Source: REEP01 sp964603915 (GTDB lineage Bacteria; Pseudomonadota; Alphaproteobacteria; Rhodospirillales; Defluviicoccaceae). Taken from it: a DNA stretch of 11,543 nucleotides. The translations under genes were made by a program, and so were the position numbers. A model generated the notes under the pieces. The model did not search any database. It saw nothing but the letters and a program-made list of their open reading frames with translations, and was not told where the DNA came from. Where the stretch lies: NCBI GenBank assembly GCA_964603915.1, contig CAZRWU010000101.1:1-11543 (forward strand), in the 5' to 3' direction. Positions 1 to 6,903 of the stretch are shown piece after piece. How positions within the stretch are numbered: position 1 is the stretch's first letter; every line of letters begins with the position of its first letter.

Positions 1-163
1 GGTCTTCATCAAGAAGGCGCTTCAGGCCTCGGCGAACAACAGCTTTGAGCAGCAGCTGGAGCTTGAGCGCGACTTTCAACGCGAGGCCGGACGAACCGCG
101 GACTACCGCGAAGGCGTGCAGGCATTTATGGAAAAGCGGGAACCCAATTTCCAAGGAGCATGA
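1..163 (+). CDS. paaG: Ring 1,2-epoxyphenylacetyl-CoA isomerase PaaG, C-terminal fragment
   Basis: Only the last 53 codons are present, read in frame from base 2 to the TGA at 161-163; the gene enters from beyond the left edge. The fragment has the C-terminal tail typical of PaaG, a crotonase-superfamily enzyme: a basic IKKAL helix, then QLELERDFQREAGRTADYRE and a final block ending EKREPNFQGA. From memory this resembles the E. coli PaaG tail closely. Family knowledge: PaaG converts the 1,2-epoxide of phenylacetyl-CoA to the seven-membered oxepin-CoA and also acts as an isomerase in the later beta-oxidation-like steps. The crotonase catalytic region is outside the window and cannot be checked. 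The next gene, paaH, starts 2 bases after the stop, with its ribosome site inside this gene's end. A paralogous enoyl-CoA hydratase such as PaaF is less likely, because the RTADYREGV segment is PaaG-like. Confidence 0.85.
   Translation, partial: VFIKKALQASANNSFEQQLELERDFQREAGRTADYREGVQAFMEKREPNFQGA
153..158 (+). promoter_or_regulatory. Ribosome binding site deciding the paaH GTG start
   Basis: AAGGAG lies inside the last codons of paaG, 6 bases before the GTG at 165. It supports the GTG as the paaH start. The open frame runs further upstream to base 45, but that stretch overlaps paaG and encodes nothing like a dehydrogenase N-terminus. Confidence 0.8.
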
Positions 164-164
164 C

Positions 165-1694
165 GTGCCGGCTCTAGGGGCTGATCAAAAAGTAGGGGTG
201 ATCGGCGCCGGCACCATGGGCGCCGGCATCGCCCAAATTGCCGCCGCGGCCGGTCATTCGGTTCTGCTCTTCGATGTCAGGCCGCAAGCGGCGCAACAAG
301 CGATCGAAGACATCGGCGCCGCCCTACGGCGGCTCGTCGGCAAAGGCAAGCTTGCGGAACAAGACAGGTCGTCGTTGATCGACCGCATCACGCCCTGCGC
401 GGATCTCGCCGCCTTGGCTCCGGTCGGCCTGGTTGTCGAGGCCATTGTCGAGGATCTGGAAGTCAAGCGCAGCGTCTTCGGCAATCTGGAGGAAATTGTC
501 GACGACAGCGCGATCCTGGCGAGCAACACGTCGTCGATTTCGATCACGTCCATTGGCAGCGGCCTCCAACATCCCGAACGTCTGGTCGGAATGCACTTTT
601 TCAACCCGGTGCCGCTCATGGCCCTTGTCGAAGTCGTCAGTGGATTGGCGACCGCACCGGATGTGGCCGACACCGTGTTCGCAACGGCGGAAGCCTGGGG
701 CAAGCGGCCGGTCCACACCAAGTCCACGCCGGGCTTCATCGTCAATCGCGTCGCCCGCCCGTTCTACGCCGAAGCGCTGCGCGTGCTGCAAGAAGGCGGC
801 GGCGACGCGGCTACCCTGGATGCCGTTATTCGCGAGGCGGGCGGCTTTCGGATGGGGCCGTTCGAGCTGATGGATCTGATCGGGCACGATGTCAACTTCG
901 AGGTCACCCGATCTGTTTACAACGCCTACTACCAGGACCCTCGGTTCACGCCATCCTTGATCCAGCAAGAGCTCGTCGCCGCCGGCTATCTCGGTCGCAA
1001 GAGCGGGCGGGGCTTCTATCTCTACGGCGATAGCGCCAAACGACCTGATCCGAGCACCGCCCTCAAAGCTCCCCAGCCCAAGACCGTCACCGTCCATGGG
1101 AACGGCGGCCCCCTTCGGGCGCTGGCGCCGCTGCTCGAGACGGCATCGGGAGCCGCGGTATCGCGATCCGACGCCGATGACGGCGACGTTTGGCTCGAAG
1201 TGGACGGCGCGGTGGCGATCGCGATTACCGATGGGCGGACGGCCACCCAGCGCATGTCCACCGGTGGCTCCTTGCCGCTGGTTTTGGTCGATCTGGCGCG
1301 CGACTACGCTGAAGCGCGGCGCGTGGCGTTGGCTGCCGCCGATCAGGCGGCCCCGGAAGAGCGCGAGCGGGCGGTAGGTCTGTTCCAGTCGCTGGGCAAG
1401 GCCGTGTCCGTCCTCGACGACGTGCCGGGTTTGATCGTCATGCGAACGGTGTGCATGCTGGCCAACGAAGCCGCCGACACGGTCTACCAGGGGGTCTGTA
1501 GCGCCAATGCCGTGGATACGGCGATGCGGGGCGGGGTCAACTACCCGGTAGGTCCCATGGCGTGGGCAGAAGATATCGGGATCGACCGAGTCGTCGCTGT
1601 ATTGGACAACTTGGCCGGCATTTATGGCGAGGATCGTTATCGAGTGTCGCCACTGCTGCGGCGCAAGATGTTCTCGGGAGGCGCGCTTCTATGA
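165..1694 (+). CDS. paaH: 3-hydroxyadipyl-CoA (3-hydroxyacyl-CoA) dehydrogenase PaaH
   Basis: NAD-dependent oxidation of (S)-3-hydroxyadipyl-CoA to 3-oxoadipyl-CoA, a late step of the pathway, in the cytoplasm. With the GTG start the protein has 509 residues, near the usual 475-510. The N-terminal Rossmann domain shows GAGTMG at residues 14-19. The 3-hydroxyacyl-CoA dehydrogenase signature includes an NTSS segment from residue 121 and the catalytic His144 in HFFNP. The first C-terminal domain follows to about residue 290, with GRKSGRGFYLY near its end. After a less conserved linker, a second dehydrogenase C-terminal domain begins near residue 420 (VPGLIVMR) and runs to the end. This duplicated C-terminal layout is the PaaH type. 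The start was chosen from the AAGGAG 6 bases upstream and because the sequence before it overlaps paaG. The stop TGA overlaps the ATG of paaI (ATGA), suggesting coupled translation. FadB-like fusions are excluded by the absence of a hydratase domain. Confidence 0.93.
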   Translation: MPALGADQKVGVIGAGTMGAGIAQIAAAAGHSVLLFDVRPQAAQQAIEDIGAALRRLVGKGKLAEQDRSSLIDRITPCADLAALAPVGLVVEAIVEDLEVKRSVFGNLEEIVDDSAILASNTSSISITSIGSGLQHPERLVGMHFFNPVPLMALVEVVSGLATAPDVADTVFATAEAWGKRPVHTKSTPGFIVNRVARPFYAEALRVLQEGGGDAATLDAVIREAGGFRMGPFELMDLIGHDVNFEVTRSVYNAYYQDPRFTPSLIQQELVAAGYLGRKSGRGFYLYGDSAKRPDPSTALKAPQPKTVTVHGNGGPLRALAPLLETASGAAVSRSDADDGDVWLEVDGAVAIAITDGRTATQRMSTGGSLPLVLVDLARDYAEARRVALAAADQAAPEERERAVGLFQSLGKAVSVLDDVPGLIVMRTVCMLANEAADTVYQGVCSANAVDTAMRGGVNYPVGPMAWAEDIGIDRVVAVLDNLAGIYGEDRYRVSPLLRRKMFSGGALL

Positions 1695-2203
1695 GCAATC
1701 GCAGCAGCATCAGGGATCTGACGAACACGATGGCGAGCGAGGCCGCTCTCGAAATTGCGCGGCGCGCCGGAGACGCCATGTACGCGAACGACGTGGCGGC
1801 GCAAAAGCTTGGCATCGTCTTGGAGGAAATCCGCCCCGGTTACGCGCGCATGCGCATGAACGTGCGCGAGGACATGGTGAATGGGCACGCCATCTGCCAT
1901 GGTGGCTTCGTGTTTTCATTGGCGGACACGGCATTCGCGTATGCTTGCAACAGCTACGATCGCACCACCGTCGCCGCCAGCGCCGCCATCGAATTCCTGG
2001 CGTCGGCGTATTCGAACGATGTCCTGACGGCCGTTGCAGAAGAGCAGGTTCGGGGCGCCAGACTCGGCGTCTACGATATCGTCGTCACAAATCAGCACAA
2101 TCAGCGCTTGGCCCTCTTCCGCGGCCGGTCGTATCAAGTTCGAGGAACGGTCACTGGCGGGGAGGCGCCCGACGTCCAGGGTAACGCAGGGAGCAAGCCA
2201 TGA
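1691..2203 (+). CDS. paaI: Hydroxyphenylacetyl-CoA thioesterase PaaI (hotdog fold)
   Basis: A 170-residue hotdog-fold thioesterase. The family hydrolyses ring-hydroxylated phenylacetyl-CoA and related dead-end CoA esters, freeing CoA when the pathway stalls. The signature region shows NGH at residues 64-66, HGG at 70-72 and the acidic residue Asp79 within FSLADTAFAYACNS, which is nearly the PaaI consensus; Asp79 is the expected catalytic acid. The protein is longer than E. coli PaaI (about 140): it has roughly 25-30 extra N-terminal residues and a Gly/Pro-rich tail after the last strand. The ATG lies in the ATGA overlap with paaH and has GGGAGG 9 bases upstream. A second in-frame ATG at 1730 would give a more standard length but has no visible ribosome site. 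The end overlaps paaJ by 4 bases. Identity as PaaI is firm from motif and context; the start is less sure. Confidence 0.92.
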   Translation: MSNRSSIRDLTNTMASEAALEIARRAGDAMYANDVAAQKLGIVLEEIRPGYARMRMNVREDMVNGHAICHGGFVFSLADTAFAYACNSYDRTTVAASAAIEFLASAYSNDVLTAVAEEQVRGARLGVYDIVVTNQHNQRLALFRGRSYQVRGTVTGGEAPDVQGNAGSKP

Positions 2204-3405
2204 GCGAAGCCTTTATCTGTGATGGGATACGCACGCCCGTCGGCCGGTATGCAGGCGCCTTGTCCGCCGTTCGCGCGGACGATCTCGGCGCCATTCCGCT
2301 CACTGCCCTCATGAAGCGCAATCCCGGCGTCGACTGGGCGGCCGTTGACGACGTCATCTACGGATGCGCCAACCAGGCGGGCGAAGACAACCGCAATGTG
2401 GCGCGCATGTCCTCGCTCCTGGCGGGGCTCCCCCAGGAGGTGCCTGGAACAACCGTGAATCGGCTTTGCGGCTCGGCCATGGATGCCGTGAGCATTGCGT
2501 CGCGCGCCATCAAGGCCGGGGAAGCGGACCTTCTGATCGCCGGCGGCGTGGAGAGCATGTCGCGGGCGCCGTTCGTCGTTCCGAAGAGCGAGACCGCGTT
2601 CAGCCGGAAGGCCGAGATCTACGACACAACGATCGGCTGGCGTTTCGTCAACCCGAAGATGAGACAGCTCTTCGGCACGGACTCGATGCCGCAAACCGCC
2701 GATAACGTCGCCGCTGACTTCAACGTCAGCCGCGAGGACCAGGACAAATACGCGTTTCGCTCGCAACAGCGCTGGGCCGCGGCCCACGCGGCCGGCTGGT
2801 TGAAGGACGAGATCGTGCCGGTCGAGGTGCCACAAAAAGGCGGCGAGGTCAGGATTGTCGACACGGACGAGCATCCGCGGCCGAATACAACCCTCGAAGC
2901 ATTGGCCAAATTGAAAGGGGTCAACGGTCCTGACCTGTCCGTGACCGCCGGTAATTCATCCGGCGTGAACGACGGAGCCTGCGCGTTGCTCTTGGCCTCC
3001 GAGAAAGCCGTCGCCAAGTACGGTCTGGAGCCGAAAGCGCGGGTTGTCGCCTCCGCCACCGCCGGCGTGGCTCCCCGGATCATGGGCTTCGCACCCGCGC
3101 CCGCGGCGCGTAAGGTCCTGGCGAAAGCCAATCTGGATGTCTCGGACATGGATGTCGTCGAGCTTAACGAGGCGTTCGCGGCTCAGGCGCTGGCTGTGTT
3201 GCGTGATTTGGGGATTCCCGAGGACGCGGACCACGTCAACCCGACGGGCGGCGCCATCGCGATCGGTCATCCGCTCGGCATGAGCGGTGGCCGGCTCGTG
3301 ATTACGGCGATGTATCAGCTTCGCCGCACCGGAGGTCGTTATGGCCTCTGCACGATGTGCATCGGCGTCGGGCAGGGGATCGCGACGATCATCGAGCGCT
3401 TATAA
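2200..3405 (+). CDS. paaJ: 3-oxoadipyl-CoA / 3-oxo-5,6-dehydrosuberyl-CoA thiolase PaaJ
   Basis: A 401-residue degradative thiolase, full length for the family. Known role of PaaJ: it acts twice in the pathway, cleaving 3-oxo-5,6-dehydrosuberyl-CoA and later 3-oxoadipyl-CoA to succinyl-CoA plus acetyl-CoA. The nucleophilic Cys90 sits in NRLCGSAMDAV, His357 in GGAIAIGHPLGMSGGR, and the general-base Cys387 in CIGVGQG near the C-terminus; these are the three catalytic elements. The N-terminus (ICDGIRTPVGRYAGAL) is the PaaJ/PcaF type. The ATG overlaps the paaI stop as ATGA, with AGGGAG 6 bases upstream. The enzyme could also be called PcaF (beta-ketoadipyl-CoA thiolase), which has the same chemistry and near-identical sequence; the neighbours favour PaaJ. 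A 12-base palindrome straddles the stop codon. Confidence 0.93.
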   Translation: MSEAFICDGIRTPVGRYAGALSAVRADDLGAIPLTALMKRNPGVDWAAVDDVIYGCANQAGEDNRNVARMSSLLAGLPQEVPGTTVNRLCGSAMDAVSIASRAIKAGEADLLIAGGVESMSRAPFVVPKSETAFSRKAEIYDTTIGWRFVNPKMRQLFGTDSMPQTADNVAADFNVSREDQDKYAFRSQQRWAAAHAAGWLKDEIVPVEVPQKGGEVRIVDTDEHPRPNTTLEALAKLKGVNGPDLSVTAGNSSGVNDGACALLLASEKAVAKYGLEPKARVVASATAGVAPRIMGFAPAPAARKVLAKANLDVSDMDVVELNEAFAAQALAVLRDLGIPEDADHVNPTGGAIAIGHPLGMSGGRLVITAMYQLRRTGGRYGLCTMCIGVGQGIATIIERL

Positions 3406-3408
3406 GCG
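3397..3408 (+). repeat. 12-base perfect palindrome across the paaJ stop codon
   Basis: CGCTTATAAGCG reads the same on both strands. It covers the last two sense codons, the TAA stop and the first bases of the paaJ-paaK gap. It is AT-rich at its centre in an otherwise GC-rich region. It could be an operator or arise by chance. It has no loop and no T-run directly after it, so it is not a standard terminator. Confidence 0.5.
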
Positions 3409-3438
3409 GTTGCAAATTTTAAGGCAGGAGGTAACGTC

Positions 3439-4746
3439 ATGAACAAAAATGCCAATCAACGGGGGCTGCACCCTATCGAGACCGCGAGCGAGGACGAACT
3501 TCGGGCGCTCCAACTGGAGCGCCTGAAATGGTCCGTTCGTCACACGTACGACAATGTCGCTCACTACCGGGCCAAGTGCGAAGCGAAAGGCGTCCATCCC
3601 GACGATCTCAAGGAACTCTCCGATCTGGGCAAGTTCCCGTTCACGACGAAGCAGGATCTTCGCGACACGTATCCGTTCGGCATGTTCGCCGTACCGATGG
3701 ACCAGGTCATCCGCATCCACGCGTCGAGCGGCACCACGGGCAAACCGGTGGTGGCCGGCTACACGAGGAAGGACATCGATGCGTGGGCCGACGTGGTCGC
3801 CCGGTCCATTTATGCCTCGGGCGGGCGCCCCGGGGACAAGCTGCATGTGGCGTACGGCTATGGCCTGTTCACGGGTGGGCTCGGCGCCCACTATGGCGGC
3901 GAACGCCTCGGTTGCGCCGTGATCCCCATGGGCGGCGGGCAGACCGAGAAACAGGTTCAGCTGATCCAGGACTTTCAGCCACGGCTCATCATGGTCACGC
4001 CGTCCTACGTGCTCAACATCGTCGACGAGATGGACCGCCAGGGAATCGATCCCTCCCAGTGCTCGCTGGAGATCGGCATTTTCGGCGCCGAGCCCTGGAC
4101 CGGCGAAATGCGGGGCGAGATCGAGAGACGGCTCGGGATCGACGCCGTGGACATCTACGGCCTCACGGAGGTGATCGGGCCCGGCGTGGCGAACGAGTGC
4201 ATCGAGACCAAGGACGGTCTGACAATCTGGGAAGACTACTTCTACCCGGAAATCATCGATCCGGAGACGGGTGAGGTCCTGCCGGACGGCGAGCTGGGCG
4301 AGTTGGTGTTCACGTCGCTGACGAAGGAGGCGATGCCGGTCATCCGCTACCGGACCCGCGATCTGACATCCCTTCTGCCGCCCACGGCCCGGTCGATGCG
4401 GCGCATCGGCAAGATCACCGGGCGCTCGGATGACATGTTGATCATCCGCGGCGTGAACGTGTTTCCGACTCAGATCGAGGAGTTCGTTCTCAAGATGCCG
4501 GATCTCGCGCCGATCTATCAGCTTGTGGTCAGCCGCGATGGTCACCTGGACAGCCTGGACGTGAATGTCGAGTTGCGCCCGAACGTCGATCTTTCCAAAG
4601 CGGCGGCTCTGGGCAAGCAACTCCAGCACGACATCAAATCCTTCATCGGCGTCACGACAACCGTGCACGTACTGGACCCCAATAGCATCGAGCGTACAGC
4701 CGTCGGCAAGGCCAAGCGGGTGATCGATAATCGCCCCAAGGGATGA
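3439..4746 (+). CDS. paaK: Phenylacetate-CoA ligase PaaK
   Basis: ATP-dependent activation of phenylacetate to phenylacetyl-CoA with release of AMP and PPi, the first step of the pathway, in the cytoplasm. The 435-residue protein matches the usual PaaK length (about 437). Visible adenylate-forming motifs: the phosphate-binding loop SSGTTGKP from residue 96, YGLTE from residue 240, and the hinge region GRSDDMLIIRGVNVFP at about 328-343. The C-terminal lid ends with TAVGKAKRVIDNR, holding the lysine expected to act in adenylation. A strong AGGAGGT lies 6 bases before the ATG. The gene begins 33 bases after paaJ and is followed by the largest gap in the window before paaA. The opposite strand stays open over the whole gene, which I treat as a codon-bias artefact. 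Confidence 0.96.
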   Translation: MNKNANQRGLHPIETASEDELRALQLERLKWSVRHTYDNVAHYRAKCEAKGVHPDDLKELSDLGKFPFTTKQDLRDTYPFGMFAVPMDQVIRIHASSGTTGKPVVAGYTRKDIDAWADVVARSIYASGGRPGDKLHVAYGYGLFTGGLGAHYGGERLGCAVIPMGGGQTEKQVQLIQDFQPRLIMVTPSYVLNIVDEMDRQGIDPSQCSLEIGIFGAEPWTGEMRGEIERRLGIDAVDIYGLTEVIGPGVANECIETKDGLTIWEDYFYPEIIDPETGEVLPDGELGELVFTSLTKEAMPVIRYRTRDLTSLLPPTARSMRRIGKITGRSDDMLIIRGVNVFPTQIEEFVLKMPDLAPIYQLVVSRDGHLDSLDVNVELRPNVDLSKAAALGKQLQHDIKSFIGVTTTVHVLDPNSIERTAVGKAKRVIDNRPKG

Positions 4747-4773
4747 TACCAATCTGTCGGCATCCCATATAAT
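4743..4773 (+). promoter_or_regulatory. Candidate sigma-70 promoter before paaA
   Basis: A perfect TATAAT at 4768-4773 lies in an AT-rich island (about 4766-4792) within the 108-base paaK-paaA gap. The best upstream partner is ATGATA at 4743-4748, a 4-of-6 match to TTGACA at a long 19-base spacing, partly inside the end of paaK. The -35 is therefore poor and activity may need an activator or not exist. If real, it would allow paaA onward to be transcribed separately from paaG-paaK. Confidence 0.35.
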
Positions 4774-4813
4774 TAAGGATTGTGTAATTTAAGACATGGC
4801 TGGGTCAAAGGAG

Positions 4814-4823
4814 TTTCCGGAAA
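4814..4823 (+). repeat. 10-base perfect palindrome in the paaA leader
   Basis: TTTCCGGAAA lies between the candidate -10 and the paaA ribosome site. If the promoter upstream is real, the palindrome falls in the early transcribed leader, a place where a repressor could bind. It does not match any Paa regulator site I can name with confidence, and a 10-base palindrome can occur by chance. Confidence 0.35.
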
Positions 4824-4843
4824 GGTCGACCCGCCAACACGAT

Positions 4844-4849
4844 GGAGAG
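4844..4849 (+). promoter_or_regulatory. Ribosome binding site deciding the paaA start
   Basis: GGAGAG lies 5 bases before the ATG at 4855. The open frame continues back to a TTG at 4780, but that has no ribosome site and its extra residues do not resemble the family, so the ATG at 4855 is preferred. Confidence 0.65.
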
Positions 4850-4854
4850 CGGAA

Positions 4855-5844
4855 ATGTATGCGCAAATGGTAGACACGGGCGCCGATCCGGTGAAGGTGC
4901 TCAAGGAAATGACGCCGGAAGAGCGGGCCTTTCAGGAACGGATCGATGCCGGGATCAGGATCGAGCCCAAGGAATGGATGCCCGAGGCCTATCGCAAGAC
5001 GATGATCCGCCAGATTTCGCAGCACGCCCATTCGGAGATCGTCGGCATGCTGCCGGAGGGCAACTGGATCACCCGCGCGCCGAGCCTCAAGCGCAAAGCC
5101 ATCCTGCTCGCCAAGGTTCAGGACGAGGGCGGGCACGGGCTTTATCTTTATTGCGCCGCCGAGACTCTCGGCGTTTCACGCGACGAGCTGCTCGAAGCCT
5201 TGCACAGCGGCAAAGCCAAGTATTCGAGCATCTTCAATTATCCGACGTTGACCTGGGCCGACATCGGGGCGATCGGCTGGCTGGTCGACGGCGCCGCGAT
5301 CATGAACCAGGTCCCGTTGCAGCGCACCTCATACGGTCCCTATGGCCGGGCCATGGTGCGGATCTGCAAGGAAGAAAGCTTTCATCAGCGTCAGGGCTAC
5401 GATCTGTTGATGACCATGTGCCGGGGCACCGAAGAGCAGAAGCATATGGCGCAAGACGCCCTCAACCGCTGGTGGTGGCCGTCGCTGATGATGTTTGGTC
5501 CCCCTGATGAGCAGTCGATTCATTCGGCGCAGTCGATGCAGTGGAAGATCAAGCTTGAAAGCAACGACTCCCTGCGCCAGCGCTTCGTCGATCAAACCGT
5601 GCCGCAAGCCGAATACCTGGGCCTCAAGATTCCCGATCCCGATCTGCGTTGGAACGAGGATCGCGGTCATTATGACTTCGGCGAGATCGACTGGAGCGAG
5701 TTCCACCGGGTGATCAACGGCCACGGGCCTTGCAACAAGCAACGGCTGGGCGCGCGGGTGAAAGCCTATGAGGACGGCCGGTGGGTCCGGGACGCGGCGA
5801 CAGCCTACGCACAAAAGCAAGCCGCCCATCATCTCGCTGCTTGA
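4855..5844 (+). CDS. paaA: Phenylacetyl-CoA 1,2-epoxidase catalytic subunit PaaA
   Basis: Catalytic alpha subunit of the diiron multicomponent monooxygenase that epoxidises the ring of phenylacetyl-CoA. From the chosen ATG it has 329 residues against about 309 in E. coli, because of a 19-residue N-terminal extension. The ferritin-like fold carries six presumed metal ligands, placed by alignment with E. coli PaaA recalled from memory: Glu61 (HAHSEIVG), Glu91 and His94 (QDEGGHGLY), Asp145 (GWLVDGAA), Glu174 and His177 (EESFHQRQG). Lys87, near the metal site in the family, is also kept. EGNWITRAP, KYSSIFNYPTL and TSYGPYGRAM match PaaA closely. It heads the paaABCDE block, with paaB starting 16 bases after its stop. 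An in-frame ATG four codons downstream (4867) is an alternative start. Identification is very secure. Confidence 0.96.
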   Translation: MYAQMVDTGADPVKVLKEMTPEERAFQERIDAGIRIEPKEWMPEAYRKTMIRQISQHAHSEIVGMLPEGNWITRAPSLKRKAILLAKVQDEGGHGLYLYCAAETLGVSRDELLEALHSGKAKYSSIFNYPTLTWADIGAIGWLVDGAAIMNQVPLQRTSYGPYGRAMVRICKEESFHQRQGYDLLMTMCRGTEEQKHMAQDALNRWWWPSLMMFGPPDEQSIHSAQSMQWKIKLESNDSLRQRFVDQTVPQAEYLGLKIPDPDLRWNEDRGHYDFGEIDWSEFHRVINGHGPCNKQRLGARVKAYEDGRWVRDAATAYAQKQAAHHLAA

Positions 5845-5860
5845 AAGAAGGAGGAAGACC

Positions 5861-6142
5861 ATGAAGGAATGGCCGTTGTGGGAAATCTTTGTTCGCAGCC
5901 AGAGCGGCCTTGCGCATAGGCACGTTGGCAGTCTCCATGCGCCCAACGCCGCCCATGCCATTCGCAGCGCTCGCGACGTTTATACGCGTCGCAACGAAGG
6001 GGTCAGCATCTGGGTCGTCGACTCGAACCACATTGTCGCGAGCGCCCCAGGCGAGAAAGGGCCCCTGTTCGAGCCTGCGAACAGCAAGGTGTACCGGCAT
6101 CCCACGTTCTACGACATTCCCGAGGAAGTGGGGGCGATGTGA
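5861..6142 (+). CDS. paaB: Phenylacetyl-CoA epoxidase subunit PaaB
   Basis: A 93-residue small subunit of the epoxidase complex, close to the usual 95. Family knowledge: PaaB bridges PaaAC units and is needed for in vivo activity; it carries no cofactor. The N-terminus (KEWPLWEIFVRSQSGLAHRH) and the VGSLHAPNAAHAIRSARDVY segment are typical PaaB, as is the tail with YRHPTFYDIPEEVGAM. The ATG has a strong AAGGAGGA (5848-5855) 5 bases upstream. Upstream in-frame codons back to 5768 overlap paaA and are not PaaB-like. The stop shares bases with the start of paaC. Confidence 0.95.
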   Translation: MKEWPLWEIFVRSQSGLAHRHVGSLHAPNAAHAIRSARDVYTRRNEGVSIWVVDSNHIVASAPGEKGPLFEPANSKVYRHPTFYDIPEEVGAM

Positions 6143-6903
6143 TGGGCGAAGCTCAGGACGCGCGCTTCGAGTACCTGCTTCGCCTTGGCGATAACGCGCT
6201 CATTCTTTCGCATCGCCTGTCCGAATGGTGTGGGCATGGCCCGGTGCTCGAAGAGGACTTGGCGTTGGCGAACGTCGCCCTGGACCTCCTCGGCCAGGCG
6301 CAGTTCTGGCTGGATTATGCGGGAGAGCTGGAAGGGCGAGGGCGAGATGCGGACGCCTTGGCCTACAGGCGCGATGTCTGGGATTTCCGCAATGTTCTTC
6401 TCGTGGAGCAGCCCAACGGGGATTATGCGGAAACGATCGCCAGGCAGTTCTATTTCGACGCCTGGCACCTTCTTCTGTTATCGGGGTTGGCCGGCTCAAC
6501 CGACCCGCGCATCGCCGAGATTGCCGAGAAGGGGCTGAAGGAGGTCAAGTACCACCTCGATCGCAGCCAGTTGTGGGTTGTCACCTTGGGTGATGGCACC
6601 GATGAAAGCCATGACCGCATGCAGCGCGCCATCAATGGCTTTTGGGAATACACCGGCGAGTTGTTCGAAGTCGACGAGGTCGACTCGGCGTTAGCCGCGA
6701 CGGGGGTGGCGCCTGACTTGACGCAGCTTGTCGAGCCGTGGCGCGCCGCCGTCGCTGAAACCCTGCAGCAGGCGACCTTGGAGATGCCGCAAGCGTCCTG
6801 GATTCACAGTGGCGGCAAGAAAGGCATCCACAGCGAGAGCCTGGGCTTCATTCTTGCGGAAATGCAGTTCCTGCAGCGGGCTTACCCGGAGGCGACTTGG
6901 TGA
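6142..6903 (+). CDS. paaC: Phenylacetyl-CoA epoxidase structural subunit PaaC
   Basis: A 253-residue ferritin-like partner of PaaA (E. coli about 248). Family knowledge: PaaC forms the stable PaaAC core, has lost the metal site and serves structurally. The sequence agrees: where PaaA has DEGGH, this protein has DLLGQ (in VALDLLGQAQFWLDYAGEL), so the histidine is Gln. Other PaaC hallmarks are YLLRLGDNALILSHRLSEWCGHGP at the N-terminus (quoted in part), LLVEQPNGDYAETIARQ in the middle, and SGGKKGIHSESLGFILAEMQ before the end. The ATG at 6142 shares one base with the paaB stop (TGATG); a GTG one codon earlier (6139) would give a 4-base overlap and one extra residue. A G-run at 6130-6134 is the likely ribosome site. 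The stop overlaps the paaD start. Confidence 0.95.
   Translation: MGEAQDARFEYLLRLGDNALILSHRLSEWCGHGPVLEEDLALANVALDLLGQAQFWLDYAGELEGRGRDADALAYRRDVWDFRNVLLVEQPNGDYAETIARQFYFDAWHLLLLSGLAGSTDPRIAEIAEKGLKEVKYHLDRSQLWVVTLGDGTDESHDRMQRAINGFWEYTGELFEVDEVDSALAATGVAPDLTQLVEPWRAAVAETLQQATLEMPQASWIHSGGKKGIHSESLGFILAEMQFLQRAYPEATW
6888..6892 (+). promoter_or_regulatory. Ribosome binding site favouring the paaD GTG start
   Basis: GGAGG lies 7 bases before the GTG at 6900 and only 4 bases before the TTG at 6897. Spacing therefore favours GTG, giving a GTGA overlap with the paaC stop. Confidence 0.6.

Noticed and set aside
45..164. Upstream extension of paaH to an ATG at 45
   Set aside because: It overlaps the real paaG C-terminus in another frame and encodes no dehydrogenase-like sequence. 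The GTG at 165 has a well-spaced AAGGAG.
2134..2874. A 246-codon minus-strand open frame over the first half of paaJ, and similar long minus-strand frames over paaH, paaE and the 8550 gene
   Set aside because: Each lies inside a firmly identified gene. Composition is Arg/His-rich with no recognisable motif, as expected of antisense shadows.
3400..4752. A 450-codon open frame on the minus strand covering all of paaK
   Set aside because: It mirrors paaK exactly in extent, resembles no family I know, and is the kind of open antisense frame produced by GC-rich third codon positions. It has His/Arg/Asp-rich composition and no support from context.
4780..4854. Upstream extension of paaA to a TTG at 4780
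   Set aside because: No ribosome site is seen before it, it falls in the candidate promoter/leader region, and its residues do not resemble PaaA N-termini.
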